From an uncultured Prevotellaceae bacterium (GTDB lineage: Bacteria > Bacteroidota > Bacteroidia > Bacteroidales > Bacteroidaceae), in assembly GCA_946411565.1 (NCBI GenBank), contig CAMKEM010000003.1, positions 47,550 to 111,549 on the forward strand: DNA of 64,000 nucleotides, read 5' to 3'. Under the pieces are notes generated by a model. It was not told the origin of the DNA. It searched no databases and worked only from the letters and a program-made list of their open reading frames with translations. Position numbers and translations under genes: made by a program. Positions 1 through 9,911 of this stretch are shown here, in pieces; position 1 is the first letter of the stretch; each line of letters begins with the position of its first letter.

Positions 1-264
1 GATGAATTTCTATCTAAAATAATATAAGTTAGAGAAATTTACACTAAAACCCTGAAAGGGTGATATAGCTTAGGATAGGGTGCAACCCTATCAACACGTT
101 GCCAATCCCCTCCCAAAAGTCCTGTAAGGACGGTATATTTTCATAATAATAAATCCCGAATAATATGGAATTATGTCGCACCTACGGCGCTCTGGAATGC
201 GATGGGGCATTATCTATGATAGGGTTACACCCTATCCTAAGCTATATCACCCTTTCAGGGTTTT
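1..264. repeat. Dispersed intergenic repeat; 1-77 recurs at 63872-63947, and 41-86 is inverted at 219-264
   Basis: AAAACCCTGAAAGGGTGATATAGCTTAGGATAGGGTGCAACCCTATC versus GATAGGGTTACACCCTATCCTAAGCTATATCACCCTTTCAGGGTTTT; the first 77 bp nearly identical to 63872-63947. Confidence 0.85.
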
Positions 265-400
265 CATCGAACTCACGTTAATTAGTATCATAAGCGTTCA
301 AATCTAACTAAATTATCACTTGCTTTAGTTTGATGAGCTTTGCGAATAATTATACATTATTAATTATCAATTAATCTGAATTTCTGAAAAATTCAGGTTT

Positions 401-444
401 TAGTGTAGGATTAATGTAGGTTTAGTGTAGGATTAGCGAATATT
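401..444. repeat. 11-bp periodic array (TAGTGTAGGAT / TAATGTAGGTT / TAGTGTAGGAT / TAGCGAATATT)
   Basis: Units start at 401, 412, 423 and 434; TGTAGG recurs at 404, 415 and 426. Confidence 0.8.
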
Positions 445-579
445 TGAAATCTCTGCAATCTTTTGAATGTCAATAGCTTGAAGCATGTGTCGATGTAGGA
501 GTGTAGGATTAGCGCAAAAAAGTTTTTTCTGAATATCTCGGATACATGTGTTCGTGTTGTTTATTCTTCCCAATAGAAC

Positions 580-612
580 AAGGAGCACCCTCAAATCGAG
601 GGTGCTCCTTGA
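580..612 (-). terminator. Hairpin AAGGAGCACCCTC-aaatc-GAGGGTGCTCCTT downstream of the 633-2585 gene
   Basis: 13-bp perfect stem just 3' of the minus-strand CDS. Confidence 0.8.
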
Positions 613-632
613 AAATATGATATAAACAATCG

Positions 633-2585
633 TTACTTAACGTCTAACTGGAATGGACTTGCAGGAAGTCCGTTCTTGCCCTTCATGTTATGCTTTTCTG
701 GATTGTCCTTCCAAGCAAAACGGATGGTTGGGTTAGCGGTGATGGCAGTTGCAGGAGTGATGACTACTGTCTTGCCATCAGTAGAAGCCTGAGCATTGTG
801 GAATTTGCCATCCTCGCCCTTAACCTCAAACTCCATGAGATTATCGCATGGTTCGAGAGGCTGATCCATAGTAAGGATAATCTTACCACCGTCAAGATGT
901 GCCTCTAAAGGCTCGGCAGAGAGCACGTTTTTCTTTCCAAAGACACTATTCTCAAGTCCGAGGACGATACGCTCTGTAAGCTCGCGTTTGCTAAGTGGGT
1001 GGATATCCGAAGCCTCGCCAAGGTCTATATTGACGGTAAGGGTAGAATATGGATCGTTATCGGTAAATTCACGCTGAAGCTCGCGTACCTTAGCCCAAGA
1101 GCTGTTCTGTGGCTGATCCTTTGGTTCCATGTGGTTTGCAAGCTGTACGATGTTGAAAGGAAGGTCAGGACGCTTCCAGAGCGTGCGCCAGTTGCCTGTG
1201 AGCTTCTTTAGCAGAATGCCGTAGTCGTCAGGCGTACCAGTGTTTGACTCACCCTGATACCATACTATGCCAGAACAAGCGTATGGAGCAAGTGGATGGA
1301 GCATACCGTCATAGAGCATAGAAGCCTGATTCTCTGTGTCGAGCTTACCGCCAAGAGGGCCTTCGAGCATCACGGCACCACGCTTTGTGAGCCATTCATA
1401 AGAGATCTCGATAGGAGAGAGTGACTCATCGTCAAACTCAATCTGATGAGGCTTCTTTGTATAGAAGAATGGTATTCCACCCTTACAGATGACACGCACG
1501 GCAATAACATTGTCGCCTTCCTTGAGAAGTCCAGCAGGGATCGCATAGCGACGAGGAGGGTACTGATAGCCAGTAGTGCCAACAAACTGCCCGTTGACGT
1601 ATGTCTGGTCAACATCATGAAGAGTACCCATGTGCATGATACCAGGCTTTCCTGCATGAGCGGCATCTACCTTGATATGCTGGCGAAGCCAGAAAGAGCC
1701 GAGAGTAGAAGGACGAGAGCCCTCAACAGGAGTCATTGCCCATTCGCGGTTGTTATACTGGTTTACCTTCTTCCAAGAAGAATCGTCATAGTCTGCCTTT
1801 GAATATACGTTAAGACCTGGGTCGTTCTGATCCATCGTCTTTGTCCACACATTACCTGCGATGGCATTAGCCTTTGCCTGTGCAGCTATGTATTCCTTGT
1901 CTGTATAGAGGAGATACTTAGCGTAATAGGTGTTGGGTGTTGGGTTCTGAGGTGTTGGCTTGAGGGAGTCGATATCAATCCATGACTGGATAGGACTGCC
2001 ACCCTTACTGCTCTGTATGATACCCTGTGGAATGCCTGTGCGCTTGAGCATCATCTGTCCGAGGAAATAGCCAACGGCAGAGAATTTCCAGCAGTTCTCC
2101 TTGTTTACGTGCTTCCAAGATGTTGGACGAACGTCCGTCAAGCGGTCAACGGAGAAGTCTGTCTGCACCTGAAATACGTGAATCTGGTCGCTTGTATAGG
2201 CATCAAGATCCTTCTTGTAGCGAGGATAGATGCGCTCTATGTTAGTGTCGATATTTGACTGTCCTGATACAATCCACACGTCACCCACGAGAATGTCGTT
2301 CAGGGTGATGTCGTTAATCTTCATCTCGAAAGGACCGCCATGCTTCTGCTTTGGGAGGTCAATGCGCCATTTTCCGTCAGTAGCGGCAGTTGTGGTATAG
2401 GTCTTGCCACGGAAAGTAATCTTCACCGTCTCGTTGGCATCGGCAGTTCCCCAGATAGGTACAAGCTGGTTGCGCTGAAGCACCATGCCTGACTGGAAGA
2501 GCTGTGGAAGTTTTACAGCAGCATTGACCTTGCCTAATGGCAGTAATGCAAGTAAAGATAATGATAGTATTATCCGTTTGAACAT
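633..2585 (-). CDS. Sialate O-acetylesterase-like / SGNH-type carbohydrate esterase, secreted
   Basis: Signal peptide; LPQLFQSGMVLQRNQLVPIWGTAD, WIVSGQSN and GIVWYQGESN motifs. Confidence 0.85.
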   Translation of the reverse strand: MFKRIILSLSLLALLPLGKVNAAVKLPQLFQSGMVLQRNQLVPIWGTADANETVKITFRGKTYTTTAATDGKWRIDLPKQKHGGPFEMKINDITLNDILVGDVWIVSGQSNIDTNIERIYPRYKKDLDAYTSDQIHVFQVQTDFSVDRLTDVRPTSWKHVNKENCWKFSAVGYFLGQMMLKRTGIPQGIIQSSKGGSPIQSWIDIDSLKPTPQNPTPNTYYAKYLLYTDKEYIAAQAKANAIAGNVWTKTMDQNDPGLNVYSKADYDDSSWKKVNQYNNREWAMTPVEGSRPSTLGSFWLRQHIKVDAAHAGKPGIMHMGTLHDVDQTYVNGQFVGTTGYQYPPRRYAIPAGLLKEGDNVIAVRVICKGGIPFFYTKKPHQIEFDDESLSPIEISYEWLTKRGAVMLEGPLGGKLDTENQASMLYDGMLHPLAPYACSGIVWYQGESNTGTPDDYGILLKKLTGNWRTLWKRPDLPFNIVQLANHMEPKDQPQNSSWAKVRELQREFTDNDPYSTLTVNIDLGEASDIHPLSKRELTERIVLGLENSVFGKKNVLSAEPLEAHLDGGKIILTMDQPLEPCDNLMEFEVKGEDGKFHNAQASTDGKTVVITPATAITANPTIRFAWKDNPEKHNMKGKNGLPASPFQLDVK

Positions 2586-2654
2586 AGTCTTATTTGTTTT
2601 TAGTTTTCTTTTTTAGAAGTTGTACGGATAAAAAAAGCTATGAAAGAGCGATAT

Positions 2655-2795
2655 TGATTATAGGTGTCGCACTTACAGCGCTCACAAAATCATGCATCCA
2701 TATATAACAGCCCTTCTTCGCAAGCTCAGATCGCGAGCAAATCCGGACTTCCCTTTTAGGTGTCGCCTCTTCGAGGCTCATCGCAACATTGGTCT
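2655..2795. repeat. Dispersed mosaic repeat (GTCGCACTTACAGCGCTC ... CTTTTAGGTGTCGC)
   Basis: Pieces match the 55310-55510 repeat and the 173-200 segment. Confidence 0.65.
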
Positions 2796-2862
2796 TTTAT
2801 CCGAACATGTTATTATTTTCTAAACGCAAAGACGCAATGGTTTATTGCCCGTGGTAGAAAGT

Positions 2863-2976
2863 AAATGAAAAATGAAAAGTGAAAAATGAAAAATACAAGT
2901 TACTCATTTTTGCGGAATAATCGCAGATAATAATACTAACTTGTATTTTTCATTTTTCACTTTTCATTTTTCATTT
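2863..2976. repeat. 39-bp perfect inverted repeat built from 7-bp units (ATGAAAA)
   Basis: Arm 2863-2901 is the exact reverse complement of 2938-2976; ATGAAAA-type units at 2865, 2872, 2879 and 2886. Confidence 0.9.
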
Positions 2977-2979
2977 ATA

Positions 2980-4767
2980 TCACTTCAGCGGCAGATACCA
3001 GTTATTCTTATCCATGAGCTTAGAGCGAAGAGTCTCGTCCAAAGTACCGTTACGCTTCGCAATAGCATCGGCAAGGTATGCAGGATCGTTTCTTCTGAGA
3101 GCTACGCGCATAAGGTCATAGAAACGCTTACCCTCAAATGTGAACTCAAGAGCGTACTCATCTATAATCATCTGCTCTACGAGAGGAATCTGATACTGAA
3201 CGGTGTCTTCGTAAGAAGCAAGTTCGCTTGTAGGCTGTGGAACGCAGTAGTTCTTGTCACAGTCCACATCACCGCAACCACGTCCATGAACACCCATAGT
3301 GTTGTCTTTGGTAAACACCTCGTCATCGAAGTCAAGGAGTGAACCTGCCTTTTCACGCTCCTTTTCAGAAACATATCTCTCTATGTTCTGATTGCGAAGA
3401 CCATATTTCAGTACGCACATCGCTGCCTCTGGGTAGCCAAGGCGGTTAAGAGCCTCTGCATACATGAGGTAAACTTGCTGAACACGGTAGAACCATATCA
3501 TGCTAGATGTATATGATGTCTTGTAGTTAGTTAGGCATTCTCTTGAAAAAGGAGAAGCCTCATCGACACTTTGAGTGTCATGATATAATGTGCTATATAG
3601 ACGAAGGTCACCGTTTGAGAACTCGAAAGACCTGCCTTTTCCAAGATATATGGTATCTCTTTCTGTCTGTGAAGCCTCTAAACAATATACATAGTTCTGC
3701 TTATACGAAAGATCTTTCAATGCTTGAGAAGGTTCTATCTGGGTATAATAGTTGTTGGCAAGGACAGATTCGTAAACACTTGAGATTTCAGACTTTACAC
3801 CTGCGTAGTCATAACTTGCCATTGGTACGTAAAACAGCATCTCAGTACTATTATCATATATGCTATAAGCTGTTCTACTGAAGTCTGCAGTATATCTAAT
3901 ATCTCCAGTTCCTACCTTTGTAAGGTTAGAAACCTGCTTACTACTTATTCCAGTACGTACAGGTTTATTCTTCATCGTTAGATATTCATGAAGATATTGT
4001 GCAGCTTCATTATATCTACCAGCCCAAAGGCAAAGTTCACCAAGAAGCACACGTACAGGAATTGAATATTTTGAACTTGTGATAGCTGGATATTCCGTAT
4101 CAACGTATGGCTTGATGTCATCAATGAAATAGTTGCAGATAGAGTTTATGTCAGAATATGGCTTGCTCATTTCTGCTGCTGCCTCTGCCTCGGTGAGAAC
4201 TGGTTTTAGAACGAGAGGTACATTTCCATAGTTCTTCACCAACTGAAGGTATGTCCATGCACGGTATGTCTTTATTGCTGCAAACTCCTTCTCGAACACC
4301 TTTTTGCCGAGCTTTACAAGTGCGGTATCAGCATTCTCAATGTAATAGTTGCAGTTGTTGATAATGGCATAGTAATCGCTCACCTTGTTATAAGGGTTGT
4401 CGGTATCTACCTCGAAATTAGCAAGCTGCTTGATAGCTGGTGTTGCACTATTTGTAACGACTACCTGATCACTACGTATATCGCCAAGAATGAAAGTGCG
4501 GTCGGCAATAGTCTGAATGCCACGCACAACACCCATCAGGCTGAATACGGTATCACGTGCAGAATTAAGCTGGTTATCCTCAGCGAACTCAATCATGCTG
4601 CTATCTGTTTCGAGCATGTCAGAGCAGCTACTTAGTGTAAAGAATAAAGTGAAAACTGCAACCACGACCCCTTTCTGCCCTGCGGGCATCTTTCCCCATA
4701 AAGGGGCAAGAAGCTGGCGCAGTACGGGCTTTTCGCTTATTTTTTTAGATAGTATATTCATATTCAT
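2980..4767 (-). CDS. susD-like: SusD/RagB-family nutrient-binding lipoprotein
   Basis: Lipobox LSSCSD, TPR-like YLQLVKNYGNVPLV, C-terminal YALEFTFEGKRFYDLMR. Confidence 0.9.
   Translation of the reverse strand: MNMNILSKKISEKPVLRQLLAPLWGKMPAGQKGVVVAVFTLFFTLSSCSDMLETDSSMIEFAEDNQLNSARDTVFSLMGVVRGIQTIADRTFILGDIRSDQVVVTNSATPAIKQLANFEVDTDNPYNKVSDYYAIINNCNYYIENADTALVKLGKKVFEKEFAAIKTYRAWTYLQLVKNYGNVPLVLKPVLTEAEAAAEMSKPYSDINSICNYFIDDIKPYVDTEYPAITSSKYSIPVRVLLGELCLWAGRYNEAAQYLHEYLTMKNKPVRTGISSKQVSNLTKVGTGDIRYTADFSRTAYSIYDNSTEMLFYVPMASYDYAGVKSEISSVYESVLANNYYTQIEPSQALKDLSYKQNYVYCLEASQTERDTIYLGKGRSFEFSNGDLRLYSTLYHDTQSVDEASPFSRECLTNYKTSYTSSMIWFYRVQQVYLMYAEALNRLGYPEAAMCVLKYGLRNQNIERYVSEKEREKAGSLLDFDDEVFTKDNTMGVHGRGCGDVDCDKNYCVPQPTSELASYEDTVQYQIPLVEQMIIDEYALEFTFEGKRFYDLMRVALRRNDPAYLADAIAKRNGTLDETLRSKLMDKNNWYLPLK
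4667..4712. repeat. GC-rich palindromic element (family A) inside the SusD signal peptide
   Basis: cccctttctgccctgcgggcatctttccccataaaggggcaag; encodes LAPLWGKMPAGQKGV. Also at 8031 and 17001. Confidence 0.9.
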
Positions 4768-4812
4768 TAAATTCTTAATATTTTAATGTCTTAATTTATT
4801 AATTATTTTTTG

Positions 4813-4861
4813 CGCGGCCTCTCCCTTCCCCCTCCACGGGGGAAGGGGTGGGGTTAGGGGT
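4813..4861. repeat. GC-rich palindromic element (family C), intergenic
   Basis: ctctcccttccccctccacgggggaaggggtggggttagggg. Confidence 0.85.
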
Positions 4862-7800
4862 TACAGATTAATCTTCACACCCATTGCGAAGCTTCTGCCT
4901 GAACTGAGAAGACCGCAGTCAATGCCCTGATAGAGAATATTGCTTGAAGTAGAGCAGTCAGGGTTAGAACCGAGGTAGTGGGTAAGGGTGAAGAGATTGT
5001 ATGCTGCACCCCATACAGTGATACCCTGAAGGTATGTGCTGCTGATAGGCAGAGTGTAGTTAATTGTCACATTGCTCAGACGAAGGTAAGAGCCATCCTC
5101 AATCCAACGGTCAGAGAAGCTTGCATTACCCTGTGCATCGCGATAGCTGATACGTGGAATATTAGTTACCTGACCTTCTGTTGTCCAGCGGTTATTCATT
5201 GCTGTTGTCTGGTTGTAGAAGTACTTTCCGCTTTCCAGAATGCTACGCTCGTAGTTGTAGATGTCGTTGCCGAGAGAGTATGTGAAAGAAGCGTCAAGAG
5301 TCCAGTTCTTCCAGTTGAGGCGTGTGTAGATGTTACCATAGATATCTGGGTTAGGATCACCGATGATTACACGGTCAGCCTCAGAGATGATGTGATCATC
5401 ATTCTGGTCAACGAACTTCATGTCACCAGCTTGATAGGCAATCTTGTCGCCTTTGCTATCTATGTAGCTAAGGTTTGCAGCTTGTGCCTGTGCTGCTGTT
5501 GTAAGCACGCCATCGGTCTTGTAGCCGTAGAACATACCTACTGGATTTCCAACCGCAGTAATGATAGTACCGTTGCAGATATCAGTCAGTATGCTCTTGT
5601 TGTCTGTGCCAATCTCTGTCACCTTGTTCTTATAGTGACCTACACTTGCACCGAGTTCCCAGTGCCAGTCCTTGGTGTTGAGCACGCGGTATGACATATC
5701 GAGGTTGTAGCCTGTGTTCTGAAGCTTACCGCCATTGATATAGTTAGCGTCAAGACCGCTTGTCCATGCCATCTGACGGAGTGTTACAAGACCTGATGTC
5801 CAGCCTGCGAACCAGTTGAAGTTTACATGCAAGCGGTTGTCGATGAAGTTTCCTTCGAAACCAGCATTGACGCGGCGTGTTGTTTCCCACTTCAGATTGC
5901 TGTTACCTACATTGCCAAGAGTCAGTGCTGTTACTTGATTCTGGAAAATCTTAGAAACGAAATAGGTGCGTGAAGCTGTGTAGTCGATATCGTCGTTACC
6001 TGTGATGTCGAAACCTGCATTCAGACGCAGATAGTCTATACCCTTTACCTTTGCAAGCCAGTTTTCGTTAGAGATAACGTATGAAGCCTGCAAGCTTGGG
6101 AATATACCCCAGACAGTACCCAGAGCCTTGAGACCTACGGCATCCTTACCAAAGCGTGAAGAAGCCATTGCTGAGAGTCCAGCATTGACATAGAGCTTCT
6201 GAGCATAGTTATAGTCGGCAACAACATAGTTGGTCATATCCACGAACTTGTCATCAGCACCTCCATTGGTTGATTTATATCTAAGACTTATACCAAGGTT
6301 AGGAGTCTTGTCGTTACCTGTATCATAGCCACTCTGGAAATTGCTTCTGAAACTGTTGTTGATATAGCGGAAACCACCAGTAAGCTTTATGTCATGAACT
6401 CCATAGGTGTTGTTCCATACAAGACGTGTGTCGCTCTGAATGGCATTTTGACGTGAAGTCATTGACTGTCTGATGTTCTCTACTGTATTCTCTGAAGATA
6501 CAGCAACATATTGGAATTCTGGAACGAGATACGATGGTACGCCAGACATTGGTAGGTAGTAGTCCTCATTGGTGTTTACAAGAGTAAAGTTGAAAGCCTC
6601 TTGCACGCTGAGGTTCTTGTTAATCTTATACTTAGGATTAACAGAGAAGGACACGAGACGGTTGCCGAAGTTGTTACGGTTGTCGCCTGTACCATATTCG
6701 AGTATGGCAGAAGGGTTAGACAGGCTTCTGTCATTTCCTAATGAAGAACCTAATTCTGCAAGGTAGTCATCCTCTTCTGCAAGATATGAACTCTTATTAC
6801 CCGTGATGTCGATAGCGTATGGTGACAGGAAAGGAGCCTTGGTGAGTGCAAGGAAACTTGGGGCTGTAGGTGTGCCTACCTCAAGGTTCTTGCTTACGCC
6901 CATATCGAAGATGCTACGGTCAACATCACTGAATGATACGTCGAAGCGCACGTCCAGATCCTCAATAATAGTGATATCTGTATTGATACGGAGGTCGAAA
7001 CGAGAGAAGTCGCTTTCCTTCAATGTCTCATCTGCAAGGCTGTAGCCTACGCTTACGTTATAGTTTGCCACGTTATCACCACCCTGTACGTTGATGCCGT
7101 ATGCCTGAGTAAAGGCATTGCGATATACCTCCTTCTTCCAGTCTGTACTGTTGTGATACTGATTGTAGTAGTAATATTTAGGGTCGGTGTTAATGAACTT
7201 CATGCCACTAACGGAAGAAGTGATACCGTTAAGAAGCTCAGTAGCGTATGTACGGTAATCGGTAGCGTTCATCATAGAGGCTGTGCGAGGCTGTAGCTGA
7301 AACTTACCGCCCATGGTTACATCAATCTTTGTAGCCATGCTCTTACAACGCTTTGTTGTGATGAGGAGCACACCGTTTGCACCCTTTGCACCATAGATAG
7401 CAGTACCATTCTTCAACACCTCTACCTTGTCAATGTCGTTAACATTGATGTTGGCGAGGATATTATTGTAGAAGCCTTCGTGAATAACCTCACGGTTGTA
7501 CTGCATATCCATGATAACTCCATCGATAACGACGAGTGGCTGTGCATTGCGTGAAAGTGAGTTGATACCATTGATAAGCATAACGCTACCAGCACCTTCA
7601 ATGCCACTACGGTTTATAGTGCGCATCTGACCATTAAGACGCTGCTGAATGAATGGGTCGATACTCATCTCTACGTTGTTGTCGAAGTCGGAAGCAGAAG
7701 ATAGCTTTACAGCCTCGGTTGAGCGGGTGTATGAATTGGAGAAAACATCACTATACAGCTTTGCGTCAACCTTTGTCTGGTCTTTGCCAATAGCCACCTG

Positions 7801-8130
7801 CTGTGGTAGAGAACCTTCCACACGCATAAAGAGGCTTGACACATTGTCAGGCACACTGATGAAGTATCTGCCGTTAACATCCGTAATGGCTGCAAACTTG
7901 CTGTTACCGTATGCCTCGATGCTCACACCCTGTAATGGCTTGCCTGTTGCAGCATCAGTCACCTGACCTCTTATCTCCTTGGCAGATGCGAAGGAGGAAG
8001 AGAGAAGAAGAAGGAATGAGAGACCCACAACCCCTTTCTGCCCTACGGGCATCTTTCCCCATAAAGGGGCAAGAAGTGGGCGCTGTATAGACCTTTCGTT
8101 TATATATTTAGATAGTATATTCATTTTCAA
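4861..8130 (-). CDS. susC-like: SusC/RagA TonB-dependent outer-membrane transporter
   Basis: Carboxypeptidase-like REIRGQVTDAATGKPLQGVSIEA, plug KVEVLKNGTAIYGAKGANGVLLITTK, C-terminal beta-barrel. Confidence 0.95.
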   Translation of the reverse strand: MKMNILSKYINERSIQRPLLAPLWGKMPVGQKGVVGLSFLLLLSSSFASAKEIRGQVTDAATGKPLQGVSIEAYGNSKFAAITDVNGRYFISVPDNVSSLFMRVEGSLPQQVAIGKDQTKVDAKLYSDVFSNSYTRSTEAVKLSSASDFDNNVEMSIDPFIQQRLNGQMRTINRSGIEGAGSVMLINGINSLSRNAQPLVVIDGVIMDMQYNREVIHEGFYNNILANINVNDIDKVEVLKNGTAIYGAKGANGVLLITTKRCKSMATKIDVTMGGKFQLQPRTASMMNATDYRTYATELLNGITSSVSGMKFINTDPKYYYYNQYHNSTDWKKEVYRNAFTQAYGINVQGGDNVANYNVSVGYSLADETLKESDFSRFDLRINTDITIIEDLDVRFDVSFSDVDRSIFDMGVSKNLEVGTPTAPSFLALTKAPFLSPYAIDITGNKSSYLAEEDDYLAELGSSLGNDRSLSNPSAILEYGTGDNRNNFGNRLVSFSVNPKYKINKNLSVQEAFNFTLVNTNEDYYLPMSGVPSYLVPEFQYVAVSSENTVENIRQSMTSRQNAIQSDTRLVWNNTYGVHDIKLTGGFRYINNSFRSNFQSGYDTGNDKTPNLGISLRYKSTNGGADDKFVDMTNYVVADYNYAQKLYVNAGLSAMASSRFGKDAVGLKALGTVWGIFPSLQASYVISNENWLAKVKGIDYLRLNAGFDITGNDDIDYTASRTYFVSKIFQNQVTALTLGNVGNSNLKWETTRRVNAGFEGNFIDNRLHVNFNWFAGWTSGLVTLRQMAWTSGLDANYINGGKLQNTGYNLDMSYRVLNTKDWHWELGASVGHYKNKVTEIGTDNKSILTDICNGTIITAVGNPVGMFYGYKTDGVLTTAAQAQAANLSYIDSKGDKIAYQAGDMKFVDQNDDHIISEADRVIIGDPNPDIYGNIYTRLNWKNWTLDASFTYSLGNDIYNYERSILESGKYFYNQTTAMNNRWTTEGQVTNIPRISYRDAQGNASFSDRWIEDGSYLRLSNVTINYTLPISSTYLQGITVWGAAYNLFTLTHYLGSNPDCSTSSNILYQGIDCGLLSSGRSFAMGVKINL
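8031..8073. repeat. Family A palindromic element inside the SusC signal peptide
   Basis: cccctttctgccctacgggcatctttccccataaaggggcaag; encodes LLAPLWGKMPVGQKGV. Confidence 0.9.
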
Positions 8131-8166
8131 TTAATTTCTTAATGTCTTAATATCTTAATATCTTAA
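8131..8166 (-). repeat. 8-bp tandem repeats (ATTAAGAN on the minus strand) next to a start codon
   Basis: tcttaatg tcttaata tcttaata tcttaatt directly upstream of the SusC start. Confidence 0.7.
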
Positions 8167-9813
8167 TTACTCTTTAACCACTGGTACAAGATAGATTTCA
8201 TCAAGATAGAAGTTACGATCGTACTTAGCATTCTCATTAGGACGGATACTACATGTCACTGTTATTGATGGCTGACCTGTATTCTCCAAGTAGTTACAAG
8301 TAGGGAACTTGAATGTTGCAACCTTTACGTAATCAGTTTTGTAAGGATCTGTATTGAAAGGTGTGCCGTCGTTGCAGGTATAATGCTGTTCTTTACCTTC
8401 CTCATCATAATAATTGATGGTTGCAGTGAAACGGCATGGACGCTTGTTTTCTCCGCCAATAACTGACTTTGGAAGAACTTTTACGTATATGTCATACGTT
8501 GTAGAGAGTGCATTCGTAAGCTTATATGTCACATTCCAGTTACTATTACCGCCTGTAGGCTTGATATGCATAAATGCATGAGCAGAAATACTATCACCAA
8601 GCGCATCTACTCTTGTCATTGAGCAGTCTTTATATGATATTACGATTGATTGATTCTCGCCTTCATCAAAACGATCTGCGTTATAGGTCAAGGTTGGGTT
8701 AAATGCCCATTCGTCAGAAGCGTAGATCTTACCATTACTGCATTGGTAAACAACCTTTGCACTACCAAAGATTCCTGTTTGACTGAATGGATTTCTATAA
8801 TAGTTAAAAACCTGACGACCAGTATAACTTCCAGAATTAATATATGTATATGGATATGCCTTTTTTTCAATATGAGCTTTCTGCTGGTAATAACTGTAAA
8901 CGGCATCATCCATCAGTGCACGATAGGTATAGTAGCGTTGGAGTGAATCAGCCCTGTCATCAGACTTAGGGAATCTGAAACATTCAAAGGCTGTATTCCA
9001 TGCCTTGTTCCAACCTGCTTCTGTTGGTATAACCACAAAGTAGAGAGAGTCCTCTGCATCAAGGCGTCCTATTTGCTCCATAAGCTTGTTGCGCTCGTAT
9101 GTTACAGAGTCAACATATACATTCTTACCGTCCACAATACCACTGCTGACGCTTGCACTTTCACTGAATTCATCTTCATTATATGAAGCAAGGAATTGAC
9201 CATGTGACTTGAACTCTGGAAGTGCTACCAATGTCTCATAGATAGTTCTCATATAAGGCAACTGACTATCCATAACGTGCATGATACCATTCTTGCTATG
9301 GATATTACTCTCTCTGAGAGCTACGTTGTTTACCTTGTTGTCGGCAAATGACACGTTCTTATAGTTGAGGAGACGGAAGTTCTTTTCTGTACCATCGGCA
9401 GAAACAAGTTTCTGTGAAAGATGGTTCATTATGAAGAAACGCTCAACGGCAGAGTCGCCATTGGCAGTTGCGACGAGAGAGAGGATAGAGTCTTTGTTGA
9501 ATGTACCATTGACTGGTGCAAACAGAGTGAATGAACGTCCGCCCTTCAGCACATCTGCATAGCTTACAGATGTTTTCTTGTGCTGACGGAATACCATAGT
9601 GTTCTCAAGGACCTGAGCAAAGTCGCTCAAGTCGCTACGCTGCTGGATTGCATCCCAGAGAGTAAGGTCTGCACCATTGGCAGCCTCATTCTCATAGTGG
9701 TTATCCCAGTCGGAGCAAGAGGTAAGACCCCCCACCCCCCCGAGGGGGAGTATTATAGATAGCAGTGCCATCAGAGGACTCTTTGTATATTTTGATAGTA
9801 TTTTCATTATCAA
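8167..9813 (-). CDS. Fasciclin (FAS1) domain lipoprotein
   Basis: Lipobox LTSCSD; FAS1-like SFTLFAPVNGTFNKDSIL ... FIMNHLSQKLVSADG ... SKNGIMHVMDSQLPY. Confidence 0.85.
   Translation of the reverse strand: MIMKILSKYTKSPLMALLSIILPLGGVGGLTSCSDWDNHYENEAANGADLTLWDAIQQRSDLSDFAQVLENTMVFRQHKKTSVSYADVLKGGRSFTLFAPVNGTFNKDSILSLVATANGDSAVERFFIMNHLSQKLVSADGTEKNFRLLNYKNVSFADNKVNNVALRESNIHSKNGIMHVMDSQLPYMRTIYETLVALPEFKSHGQFLASYNEDEFSESASVSSGIVDGKNVYVDSVTYERNKLMEQIGRLDAEDSLYFVVIPTEAGWNKAWNTAFECFRFPKSDDRADSLQRYYTYRALMDDAVYSYYQQKAHIEKKAYPYTYINSGSYTGRQVFNYYRNPFSQTGIFGSAKVVYQCSNGKIYASDEWAFNPTLTYNADRFDEGENQSIVISYKDCSMTRVDALGDSISAHAFMHIKPTGGNSNWNVTYKLTNALSTTYDIYVKVLPKSVIGGENKRPCRFTATINYYDEEGKEQHYTCNDGTPFNTDPYKTDYVKVATFKFPTCNYLENTGQPSITVTCSIRPNENAKYDRNFYLDEIYLVPVVKE
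9726..9760. repeat. Family B palindromic element inside the lipoprotein signal peptide
   Basis: accccccacccccccgagggggagtattatagat; encodes LSIILPLGGVGGL. Confidence 0.85.
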
Positions 9814-9846
9814 TTATTTTTTTGTTAATTTTCAATTATCAATTCC

Positions 9847-9901
9847 CCACCGTCTCTCCGGCTCCCTCCCTATGGGGGGAGGGCGGGGGGAGAGGCCGTT
9901 G
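9847..9901. repeat. GC-rich palindromic element (family C), intergenic
   Basis: accgtctctccggctccctccctatggggggagggcggggggagaggccgt. Confidence 0.85.
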
Positions 9902-9911
9902 GTTAATATCT

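Noticed and set aside
4978-5694. Plus-strand 238-aa ORF
   Set aside because: Antisense to the SusC barrel; Cys/Val-rich with no domain pattern; shadow ORF.
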